A stretch of DNA of 8,398 bases from Paracoccaceae bacterium (lineage in GTDB: Bacteria; Pseudomonadota; Alphaproteobacteria; Rhodobacterales; Rhodobacteraceae). Under the pieces are notes generated by a model, which made no database searches, had not been told where the DNA came from, and saw nothing but the letters and a program-made list of their open reading frames with translations. Both the position numbers and the translations under genes were made by a program. Positions 1 through 4,838 of this stretch are shown piece by piece (position 1 is the first letter of the stretch; the number at the start of each line of letters is the position of its first letter). The stretch spans positions 1 to 8,398 of the forward strand of contig JADZAO010000117.1 in the NCBI GenBank assembly GCA_020852535.1. Reading direction: 5' to 3'.

Positions 1-234
1 ACGACCGAGGCCGCCATCGACTTCGGCCTGTGGCGCGATATCTACATCGTAATTGGTGATCCACAAGATAATGGCGGTTGGGCCGTGCGCAGCTATATCG
101 AACCCTTCGCCAACTGGCTTTGGGCGGGAATGATGATTATGGCACTTGGCGGGTTTCTTAGTTTGACTGACCGCCGTTACCGCATGGCCGCAGGTGCTCG
201 CCGTAGATCTGCAGAAGGAGGGCTTGCAGAATGA
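1..234 (+). CDS. ccmF: Cytochrome c haem lyase subunit CcmF, C-terminal end (5' truncated by window)
   Basis: Frame 1 is open from the first base to TGA at 232-234 and gives the last 77 residues of a membrane protein. The visible part contains DIYIVIGDPQ, then WAVRSYIEPF, then a hydrophobic segment (about residues 37-56, beginning FANWLWAGMM) ending in LSLTDRRYR. This order matches the end of CcmF/CycK: a periplasmic stretch, a last transmembrane helix, and a short basic cytoplasmic tail. In the known family, CcmF is a polytopic inner-membrane protein that works with CcmH to attach haem to the reduced CXXCH cysteines of apocytochrome c in the periplasm. Its stop overlaps the ccmH start (ATGA), which implies translational coupling. 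The tail after DRRYR is Ala/Arg/Glu-rich and not informative. The identification is confident because the neighbour is ccmH, but the catalytic WWD domain lies outside the window. Confidence 0.93.
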   Translation, partial: TTEAAIDFGLWRDIYIVIGDPQDNGGWAVRSYIEPFANWLWAGMMIMALGGFLSLTDRRYRMAAGARRRSAEGGLAE

Positions 235-686
235 CCCCTCAAATGAATCTCCTGATCCTCGCCACGGTCCTCACGCTGGTCTCGGTTCCCGTTCTGGCGG
301 TGCAGCCCTCGGAAATGCTGGCCGACCCTGCCTTGGAATCCCGCGCCCGTGACATCTCGAAAGAACTTCGCTGTCCTGTCTGCCAGAATGAGAATATTGA
401 CGATAGTGATGCTCAAATCGCCAAAACCTTGCGTGAGGTGATCCGCGTTCGCATCATGGAAGGCGATACGAACGAAGAGGTGATGGCCTTCGTTACCGAT
501 CGCTTTGGGGAATTTGTTTTACTAAAACCGATGATTTCGGGCTGGAACTTGCTCCTATGGGCGGCCGGTCCGTTGATGTTGGTCTGTGGTGTTGCTGTCG
601 TGGGGACCACTTTTCGTAGACGTCAACCTGCCGAAAGTGACCTTACGGACGCGGAACAGGCGCGATTGGCGGAATTGACGAAGTAA
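231..686 (+). CDS. ccmH: Cytochrome c-type biogenesis thiol-disulfide protein CcmH (CycL/Ccl2 type)
   Basis: A 151-residue protein. Residues 5-23 form a hydrophobic signal segment ending VPVLA, a likely signal peptidase site. The periplasmic domain carries the family signature LRCPVCQN with the redox cysteine pair C48 and C51, followed by DDSDA and the conserved RFGEFVLLKP (about 91-100). One transmembrane helix (about 106-126) is followed by an RRR stop-transfer motif and a short cytoplasmic tail. In the known family, the CXXC motif reduces, or forms mixed disulfides with, apocytochrome c cysteines so that CcmF can ligate haem. This is the short single-domain form, without the CcmI-like TPR extension of E. 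coli CcmH. The start at 231 is well supported: AGAAGGAGG at 212-220 is a strong ribosome binding site and the ATG overlaps the ccmF stop. No clear terminator follows; the next gene is convergent. Confidence 0.97.
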   Translation: MTPQMNLLILATVLTLVSVPVLAVQPSEMLADPALESRARDISKELRCPVCQNENIDDSDAQIAKTLREVIRVRIMEGDTNEEVMAFVTDRFGEFVLLKPMISGWNLLLWAAGPLMLVCGVAVVGTTFRRRQPAESDLTDAEQARLAELTK

Positions 687-721
687 CTGTTTTCCCGCAA
701 ATATGGGGATATCCTTAAGCT

Positions 722-760
722 AAAAAAATTCTTCTGAAATCCAAACTGGTTACGGATTTT
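722..760 (-). terminator. Weak possible terminator after ilvN
   Basis: In the 100-bp gap between the convergent ccmH and ilvN, an imperfect hairpin has arms AAATCC (737-742) and GGATTT (754-759) around an 11-nt loop. Read on the minus strand it is followed, after about 8 nt, by a run of seven T (complement of 722-728). The stem is short and AT-rich, and the T-run is displaced from it. This is the best candidate for ending the ilvBN transcript, but it is marginal. I see no better candidate for ccmH on the plus strand. Confidence 0.3.
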
Positions 761-786
761 CATTTAGGTGGGGATGATAAGGAGTT

Positions 787-1347
787 TCATGCCCCGCGTG
801 AAAGCGCAGCAACTCCCGTCCGTGTCATCTCTCGCAGGCCAAGTGGGCGCATAAGATCGGCGAAAGCATCAATCTTTTGGGGTGTTCCTGTGATTTCGAA
901 TACGAAACTTTCCAGTGTGCTGTCGACCACATGGGCGCGGAATATTTCTGCTAGCCGCAGCGTTTCGATCCGCGAATTGCCTTTGCCCGCAACTTTGAAT
1001 AGGGCTAATTCGCGCTGCACGGAAGGCCCTTCTGCAGTTAGGTCATGCACATCATGTACTGGTACCATCCGCGCTAGCTGCGCCTTGATCTGTTCGATCA
1101 CCTGCGGTGTTCCGCGAGTTACTATCGTGATTTGTGACCGGTGTCCCTCATGGTCCACTTCAGCAACCGTCAAGCTGTCGATATTATATCCCCGTCCCGA
1201 AAATAAGCCGATTACCCGTGCAAGAACGCCACTTTCATTGTCTACCAGTACTGCCAGCGTGTGTTGCTCGATTATAATCGCATTTGGGTCGCGCAGGTTA
1301 TAGGCCGAATGGCTGTTTGAGCTTTTTTTGATATTGAGCGCTGACAT
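787..1347 (-). CDS. ilvN: Acetohydroxyacid synthase small (regulatory) subunit
   Basis: A 186-residue protein. An N-terminal ACT domain (about residues 30-103) begins HTLAVLVDNESGVLARVIGL and contains the conserved SGRGYNIDSLTVA. A C-terminal ALS small-subunit domain follows (about 108-182). By family knowledge, the ACT domain binds valine and gives feedback inhibition, and the subunit activates and stabilises the IlvB catalytic subunit, making the first common enzyme of Val/Leu/Ile synthesis. I chose the ATG at 1347 (MSALNIKK). AAGGGA lies 9 nt upstream, and related alphaproteobacterial proteins, as I remember them, begin MSAL. In-frame ATGs also occur at 1365 and 1356. The one at 1365 has only A/T-rich sequence before it and seems to belong to the intergenic element rather than the gene. 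It lies 74 nt downstream of ilvB on the same strand and is presumably co-transcribed. Confidence 0.96.
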   Translation of the reverse strand: MSALNIKKSSNSHSAYNLRDPNAIIIEQHTLAVLVDNESGVLARVIGLFSGRGYNIDSLTVAEVDHEGHRSQITIVTRGTPQVIEQIKAQLARMVPVHDVHDLTAEGPSVQRELALFKVAGKGNSRIETLRLAEIFRAHVVDSTLESFVFEITGTPQKIDAFADLMRPLGLREMTRTGVAALSRGA

Positions 1348-1356
1348 CCCGACCAT

Positions 1357-1414
1357 TCCCTTCATTTTGTCTAAAAATATCCTAGGTTGGTGTGGGGGTG
1401 TGCCCCCCCCATAC
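1357..1414 (-). repeat. Hairpin plus conserved-looking tail between ilvB and ilvN; possible dispersed Rhodobacterales element
   Basis: Nearly the whole ilvB-ilvN gap is one composite unit. On the minus strand, eight G (complement of 1403-1410) face CCCCC (complement of 1394-1398), giving a 5-bp or longer GC stem. Then comes ACACCAACCTAGG, then ATATTTTTAGAC, then AAAATGAAGGG. From memory, similar units (a GC hairpin, then a GG[A/G]TATTTTT core, then an ATGAAG-like end) recur in intergenic spaces of Rhodobacteraceae genomes; I cannot verify that here. The AAGGGA at its end appears to serve as the ilvN ribosome binding site. As RNA the hairpin could act as an mRNA stabiliser or as a partial terminator (TATTTTT follows about 14 nt after the stem) that lowers IlvN relative to IlvB. 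A chance GC hairpin remains possible. Confidence 0.45.
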
Positions 1415-1421
1415 CGTCAGA

Positions 1422-3197
1422 TCACACTAGAACTGCTCCCGTTGCACCGATTACGCCTTGCGTGTCCGCCTCACCTAGCAACATTTCGTTATGTGGCTTA
1501 CCCGAAGGAATCATCGGGAAGCAATTTTCGTGTTTTTCAACAAGGCAGTCAAAGATTACTGGCCCGTCATAGAGGATCATTTCCATGATCGCATCGTCGA
1601 GATCCTTCGGATCAGAACACTCTATTCCCTTGCAACCGAAGGCTTCCGCCAGCTTTACGAAATCGGGCAGAGATTCAGACCATGAATGGCTATACCGCTC
1701 GCCATGCAGCAATTCTTGCCACTGGCGTACCATGCCGAGGCGTTCGTTGTTTAGGATGAACTGCTTGACTGGCGCGCGAAACTGCACCGCAGTCCCCATC
1801 TCCTGCATGTTCATTAGCCACGAGGCTTCGCCAGCTACGTTTACGACTAGCGCATCGGGATGCGCGATTTGTACGCCGATAGACGCGGGCAGACCGTAGC
1901 CCATCGTTCCCAGACCTCCGCTCGTCATCCAGCGGTTTGGTCCTTCGAAGCCAAGGTATTGTGCCGCCCACATCTGGTGTTGGCCTACTTCGGTGGTGAT
2001 GTAACGATCCATGCCTTTAGTTAGGGCTTCCAGTCGTTGTAGCGCATATTGCGGCTTGATGATCTTTTCAGATGGTTTGTAGCTTAGACAATCGACGGCT
2101 CGCCATTCGGAAATTTGTTTCCACCACTTCACCAGACTGATCTTATTGGTCTTGGAGCCGCGTTCATTCCACAATGTTAACACATCGGCCAATACCGTAC
2201 TTACATCGCCCACGATCGGCACATCGACACGGATGACTTTGTTGATCGAAGAGGGATCAATGTCGATATGTACTTTTTTAGAACGCGGGCTAAAATCTGC
2301 GATCCGCCCCGTGATACGATCGTCAAAGCGCGCACCCACATTGATCATCAGGTCGCAGCCGTGCATCGCAAGGTTGGCTTCATAAAGCCCGTGCATTCCT
2401 AGCATGCCCAGCCAGTTTTTGCCTGATGCCGGATAGCAGCCCAGCCCCATCAGAGTTGATGTGATTGGGAAATCGGTAGCGGCCACTAACTCGCGTAGCA
2501 ATCGGCTTGCTTCAGGCCCCGAGTTGATAACGCCGCCGCCGGTATAGAAGACGGGGCGTTCCGCCGTTTCTATCATCTCGACCAGACGTAGCACCTGTTC
2601 CATGTCGCCCTTGCGGCGGGGCTGATAATGTGGAGTTTTGATGATTTTCTTGGGCGTATAGGCTGCGGCGGCGAATTGCACGTCCTTGGGAATGTCGACT
2701 AACACGGGGCCGGGGCGGCCCGACATGGCCACGTGGAATGCGGTGTGTATTGTTGCTGCCAGATCTGCGGTATCTTTTACCAGCCAGTTATGTTTGGTGC
2801 AGGGTCGCGTGATGCCGATCGTATCGGCCTCCTGAAAACCGTCCGTTCCAATCATGAAGGTAGGAACTTGCCCCGTCAGCACCACCAACGGGATACTGTC
2901 CAGCAGCGCATCCGTTAGACCTGTCACGGTATTAGTCGCACCGGGACCTGATGTTACCAGTACTACACCCGGTTTACCGGTTGAACGGGCATAGCCTTCG
3001 GCCATATGTACGGCACCCTGTTCGTGTCGCACAAGAATGTGACGGATTTTGTTTTGCTGGAAGATTTCGTCATAGATCGGCAATACCGCTCCACCGGGAT
3101 AGCCGAAGATCACCTCGACTCCTTGCTCCTTTAGAGCTTGCATCACTATACGGGCGCCGGTCATCGTTTGTGTCTTGGTTACAGATCCGGTCATCAT
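1422..3197 (-). CDS. ilvB: Acetohydroxyacid synthase large (catalytic) subunit
   Basis: A 591-residue ThDP- and FAD-dependent enzyme of usual family length. It condenses two pyruvates, or pyruvate plus 2-oxobutyrate, into acetolactate or acetohydroxybutyrate. The N-terminal PYR domain has FGYPGGAVLPIYDEIF (31-46) and the ThDP-activating glutamate E59 in RHEQGAVH. Also visible are TSGPGATN and the substrate-pocket run GTDGFQEAD. The central FAD domain contains GARFDDRITG. The C-terminal PP domain has QFILNNERLGMVRQWQELLHG and ends PSGKPHNEMLLGE. In the ThDP/Mg motif the usual GD-x-S/A reads GEAS, with E457 at the aspartate position. The start at 3197 has GAGAG about 5 nt upstream. ATG 3194 is equally possible, and 3162 is the next in frame. 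The frame stays open upstream to an ATG at 3272, but that stretch encodes the terminator hairpin and lacks family similarity. Expression is probably set by the leader attenuator. Confidence 0.97.
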   Translation of the reverse strand: MMTGSVTKTQTMTGARIVMQALKEQGVEVIFGYPGGAVLPIYDEIFQQNKIRHILVRHEQGAVHMAEGYARSTGKPGVVLVTSGPGATNTVTGLTDALLDSIPLVVLTGQVPTFMIGTDGFQEADTIGITRPCTKHNWLVKDTADLAATIHTAFHVAMSGRPGPVLVDIPKDVQFAAAAYTPKKIIKTPHYQPRRKGDMEQVLRLVEMIETAERPVFYTGGGVINSGPEASRLLRELVAATDFPITSTLMGLGCYPASGKNWLGMLGMHGLYEANLAMHGCDLMINVGARFDDRITGRIADFSPRSKKVHIDIDPSSINKVIRVDVPIVGDVSTVLADVLTLWNERGSKTNKISLVKWWKQISEWRAVDCLSYKPSEKIIKPQYALQRLEALTKGMDRYITTEVGQHQMWAAQYLGFEGPNRWMTSGGLGTMGYGLPASIGVQIAHPDALVVNVAGEASWLMNMQEMGTAVQFRAPVKQFILNNERLGMVRQWQELLHGERYSHSWSESLPDFVKLAEAFGCKGIECSDPKDLDDAIMEMILYDGPVIFDCLVEKHENCFPMIPSGKPHNEMLLGEADTQGVIGATGAVLV

Positions 3198-3210
3198 ATT
3201 TTCTCTCGTT

Positions 3211-3226
3211 GGGTCCGTGCCGACCC
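3211..3226 (-). other. Small hairpin just upstream of the ilvB start
   Basis: GGGTC (3211-3215) and GACCC (3222-3226) form a perfect 5-bp inverted repeat around a 6-nt loop. In the mRNA it sits between the attenuator U-tract and the weak ilvB ribosome binding site, ending about 14 nt before the ATG. Because it lies after the terminator it cannot affect the termination decision. It could space or expose the ribosome binding site, or mean nothing. Confidence 0.35.
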
Positions 3227-3238
3227 CCTTCATCAAAC

Positions 3239-3267
3239 AAAAAACCCCCGGTTTTCTTTTCCGGGGG
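3239..3267 (-). terminator. Intrinsic terminator of the ilvB leader (attenuator)
   Basis: On the minus strand CCCCCGG pairs perfectly with CCGGGGG (7 bp, 3261-3267 with 3245-3251) around an A-rich 9-nt loop. Six T follow immediately (complement of 3239-3244). This is a textbook Rho-independent terminator, but it lies between a promoter and ilvB rather than after a gene, about 40 nt before the ilvB start. With the leader peptide upstream, it is best read as the 3:4 stem of a transcription attenuator. A competing pairing is available: TGGTAA at the end of the leader ORF (complement of 3292-3297) with TTTCCA (complement of 3272-3277), plus GGG (complement of 3298-3300) with the first CCC of the terminator arm (complement of 3265-3267). 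That pairing would disrupt the terminator. The antiterminator is inference; the terminator is plainly visible. Confidence 0.9.
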
Positions 3268-3291
3268 CGCATGGAAACCGTTAGGTTAGCA

Positions 3292-3339
3292 TTACCACCC
3301 TATGTGCTGTTTTCCTACTTCCACAAGAATGAATCCCAT
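3292..3339 (-). CDS. ilvB leader peptide MGFILVEVGKQHIGW (attenuator peptide)
   Basis: A 15-codon ORF, ATG at 3339-3337 and TAA at 3294-3292. It is preceded by GGAG (complement of 3346-3349) with 6-nt spacing, a good ribosome binding site. Five of 15 residues are branched-chain amino acids, including a consecutive Ile-Leu-Val (codons ATT CTT GTG) at positions 4-6, then Val8 and Ile13. It starts about 30 nt after the predicted transcription start and ends 25 nt before the terminator hairpin. By analogy with known ilv/leu leaders, scarcity of charged tRNA-Ile, -Leu or -Val would stall the ribosome at codons 4-8. That leaves GGGTGGTAA at the ORF end free to form the antiterminator. A ribosome reaching the stop codon would cover that segment and let the terminator form. 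No leader symbol is assigned, since I know of no established name in this lineage. Its stop overlaps a tiny ATG-CTA-ACC-TAA ORF. Confidence 0.85.
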   Translation of the reverse strand: MGFILVEVGKQHIGW

Positions 3340-3375
3340 TAGAGTCTCCGTTAGTCAAATCTTGTCTTTCGCGGA

Positions 3376-3404
3376 CATCTAGGGTGGCACGCTACGGGCG
3401 TCAA
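3376..3404 (-). promoter_or_regulatory. Predicted sigma70-type promoter of the ilvB leader/ilvBN operon
   Basis: On the minus strand a -35 box TTGACG (complement of 3399-3404, 5 of 6 to consensus) is followed by a 17-nt spacer and a -10 box TAGATG (complement of 3376-3381, 4 of 6). The start of transcription would be near 3369, giving a leader of about 30 nt before the leader-peptide ATG and a terminated RNA of roughly 130 nt. An AT-rich tract lies further upstream (about 3441-3500). Position relative to the peptide and attenuator makes this a strong call. Confidence 0.75.
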
Positions 3405-3653
3405 CCATTAAATGCATCTAAAGTGTCTAATAGATGGCCTTAATTGAATTTAAATTGCAATTAAATTAATATAAACGTAATTATAATATGCAAATTTTGC
3501 GGATGTCGTTGTTCTTTATTGATTTGTCTCGAGGTTTGGCGCATGCGGCAGGGCGGGTTCGATGCGCCGCTGCTTTCAGGACAATGAACCAGTCATGCAG
3601 CTCTGTTGCACTTTGGTTTCTACTCGATTGTCTCCTATTTTCTGTTCAAAATC

Positions 3654-3668
3654 GACAAACTATTTGTC
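3654..3668. promoter_or_regulatory. Perfect inverted repeat GACAAA-N3-TTTGTC, possible operator
   Basis: A 15-bp dyad, GACAAA CTA TTTGTC, with perfect 6-bp arms and a 3-bp centre. It has the size and symmetry of a dimeric repressor site but lies about 250 bp upstream of the ilvB promoter and 160 bp downstream of bpt, with no promoter beside it. I cannot assign a regulator. Confidence 0.3.
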
Positions 3669-3728
3669 ACCGAATGTGCCGACATCCGTGTCAAAAAACT
3701 AAGAAGTATATCGACTTTACGGCCATTT

Positions 3729-3744
3729 GACTACGTGTGTAGTC
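3729..3744. repeat. Perfect inverted repeat GACTAC-GTGT-GTAGTC
   Basis: Six-bp perfect arms around a 4-nt loop, capable of forming a small hairpin on either strand. No T-run follows it in either direction, so it is not a standard intrinsic terminator. It lies about 90 bp beyond the bpt stop codon on the transcribed strand. Confidence 0.35.
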
Positions 3745-3804
3745 CGTTTCGCAGCGTAGGCTGTGATGAAGGCTGAATGCCTGCTGAAGTAAATGTGAAG
3801 TGCA

Positions 3805-3830
3805 GGGGCCGAAGTGTTCTATTCGACCCC
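3805..3830 (-). terminator. Hairpin immediately after bpt, possible terminator
   Basis: GGGGCCGAA (3805-3813) and TTCGACCCC (3822-3830) pair over nine positions with one mismatch (C/A) around an 8-nt loop. The hairpin starts one base after the bpt stop codon. The following minus-strand sequence (TGCACTTCACATTTA) is only mildly T-rich, so it may be a weak terminator or a 3'-end stabilising hairpin. Confidence 0.5.
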
Positions 3831-3831
3831 G

Positions 3832-4671
3832 TTAGTCGCGGATCAGTATGTGTGTGTCGGGTAGGTTGATCTGCGTCACGTACTCGGCGATCAGGTCAAC
3901 AGATAGGGGCTGAAGTTCAGCCTTGTGGTCGGTGGGGTTGCCTATGTCCTGCCACTGCCCGTCCTTATAGATTTCCAGCGCGTTGAAACCTGCCTTGTAA
4001 TCCATTTTTTGGCTACCTGGTACCCAATAACCTAGATAGACATAAGGTAGCCCTGCCTCGCGGGCCATGGCGATGTGGTCGAGGATCATATATGTCCCAA
4101 GCGACAGGTCGGCCAGATCGGGGTCATAAAAGCTGTAAACCATGCTTAGCCCGTCATCAAACACGTCCGTTAGACAGACTGCGGCCAACGAGTGTTTACT
4201 TTCGTTTTGTCTAGGTGGACGAGTATATTCGATTACGCGACTCTTGATTGCTGTTTGCTCGATCATTGCCGTGAATTCGACTATATTCATATCGGCCATA
4301 CCGCCGTCGGCGTGGCGCGTGTCAAGGTAGTGGCAAAACAAGATGAACTGTTCTTCGGTCGCCCAGGGGCTGGTTATATTGCGGTATAATCCCTCGATCC
4401 GTTTTAGTATGCGGCGATGGCTGCGGCTGGGGGCAAAGTCGGCAACGCGAATACGGTCGGATAGGCAAGCGTAACATTTAAAACAGGAGGGGCGATAAAG
4501 CACGTTTTGGCTGCGACGAAAGCCCTGTTTTGACAGTGTGTTGTTCAACTTTTGCGCCTCTTTGCCCTGAAGCGCGGTTAACAGTTTACGTTCCATCCTC
4601 CCATCCAGATAGGGACAGGGTTGTGGGGTCGTCACATAAAATTGGTGCGCTATCGGAAGAGTATGGCGCAT
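3832..4671 (-). CDS. bpt: Aspartate/glutamate leucyltransferase (Bpt; arginyl-tRNA-protein transferase family)
   Basis: A 279-residue protein. The ATE N-terminal domain has QPCPYLDGRMER (17-28) and FRRSQNVLYRPSCFKCYACLSDRIRV (51-76, split here by its cysteines C63, C66 and C69, with C19 earlier). The C-terminal GNAT-like domain has SFYDPDLADLSLGTY and the conserved YVYLGYWVPGSQKMDYKAGF. By family knowledge these cytosolic enzymes transfer an amino acid from aminoacyl-tRNA to a protein N-terminus. Bacterial Bpt adds Leu to N-terminal Asp or Glu, marking proteins for ClpS/ClpAP, whereas the eukaryotic relatives add Arg. Many genomes label it arginyltransferase, and the sequence alone does not settle the donor tRNA. 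The start is fixed by the conserved MRHTLPIA opening, though no good ribosome binding site precedes it; GTTGAACAAC sits there instead. It is divergent from glnE. Confidence 0.93.
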   Translation of the reverse strand: MRHTLPIAHQFYVTTPQPCPYLDGRMERKLLTALQGKEAQKLNNTLSKQGFRRSQNVLYRPSCFKCYACLSDRIRVADFAPSRSHRRILKRIEGLYRNITSPWATEEQFILFCHYLDTRHADGGMADMNIVEFTAMIEQTAIKSRVIEYTRPPRQNESKHSLAAVCLTDVFDDGLSMVYSFYDPDLADLSLGTYMILDHIAMAREAGLPYVYLGYWVPGSQKMDYKAGFNALEIYKDGQWQDIGNPTDHKAELQPLSVDLIAEYVTQINLPDTHILIRD

Positions 4672-4838
4672 AAGTTGTTCAACTGCGGTAAGGATTTTGA
4701 TTAGGTTTCAAAGACATCCTAGCAAATCCGACACCCTCTGCCAAGCCGTGAGCCATGCAATGCCTATAGGCCGTAAATCTGAAGCCACAGCGCACTTCCA
4801 CCCGTAGGATGTCTTAAAGAGGGGGGTGAGCCGGGCAG
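4672..4838. promoter_or_regulatory. Divergent bpt-glnE intergenic region with an 11-bp inverted repeat
   Basis: This 167-bp gap must carry the start signals of both bpt (leftward) and glnE (rightward), but I find no promoter close to consensus for either. It contains a perfect inverted repeat, AAGACATCCTA (4711-4721) and TAGGATGTCTT (4805-4815), with 83 bp between the arms, so the right-hand arm ends 23 bp before the glnE start. Also present are CCTATAGG (4763-4770) and a G-rich AGAGGGGGG near 4818-4826 that probably acts as the glnE ribosome binding site. Confidence 0.5.

Larger units (their letters stand above)
3405..3831. other. Intergenic region between bpt and the ilvB promoter; no convincing gene
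   Basis: Both flanking genes are on the minus strand. The part nearest ilvB (3441-3500) is strongly AT-rich, with the palindromes AATTGCAATT (3453-3462) and GCAAATTTTGC (3490-3500). It could be an UP-element-like or protein-binding region, for example for an Lrp-type regulator, but no specific operator is recognisable. Further along are two perfect inverted repeats: GACAAA-CTA-TTTGTC (3654-3668) and GACTAC-GTGT-GTAGTC (3729-3744). An 80-codon plus-strand frame (3488-3730) lacks a ribosome binding site and any recognisable similarity, and I do not call it. A small RNA cannot be excluded, but no promoter-terminator pair is clear. Confidence 0.5.

Noticed and set aside
789..854. 21-codon plus-strand ORF preceded by AAGGAG, antisense to the end of ilvN
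   Set aside because: The ribosome binding site is good but only 4 nt from the ATG, the product (MPRVKAQQLPSVSSLAGQVGA) is unremarkable, and it lies wholly within the conserved ilvN 3' end, with no promoter seen.
1348..1365. Upstream ATG of ilvN adding MKGMVG
   Set aside because: No ribosome binding site before it, and it coincides with the ATGAAGGG end of the intergenic element. ATG 1347 has AAGGGA at good spacing.
3198..3272. Upstream extension of IlvB starting MRPRKRKPG
   Set aside because: It is encoded by the terminator hairpin and U-tract, lacks a ribosome binding site and has no family similarity. The gene starts after it.
3482..3487. TATAAT on the plus strand as a promoter for a gene in the gap
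   Set aside because: No -35 box at a suitable distance, and the area is AT-rich enough to give TATAAT by chance.
3488..3730. Plus-strand frame of 80 codons in the bpt-ilvB gap
   Set aside because: No ribosome binding site (the ATG abuts TATAAT), an erratic Cys/Arg/His-rich composition and no recognisable motif. Likely an open frame by chance.
4540..4684. Repeated TTGTTCAACT near 4543 and 4674 (inside bpt and just before its start)
   Set aside because: Only 10 bp, and one copy is in coding sequence. Chance similarity is likely.
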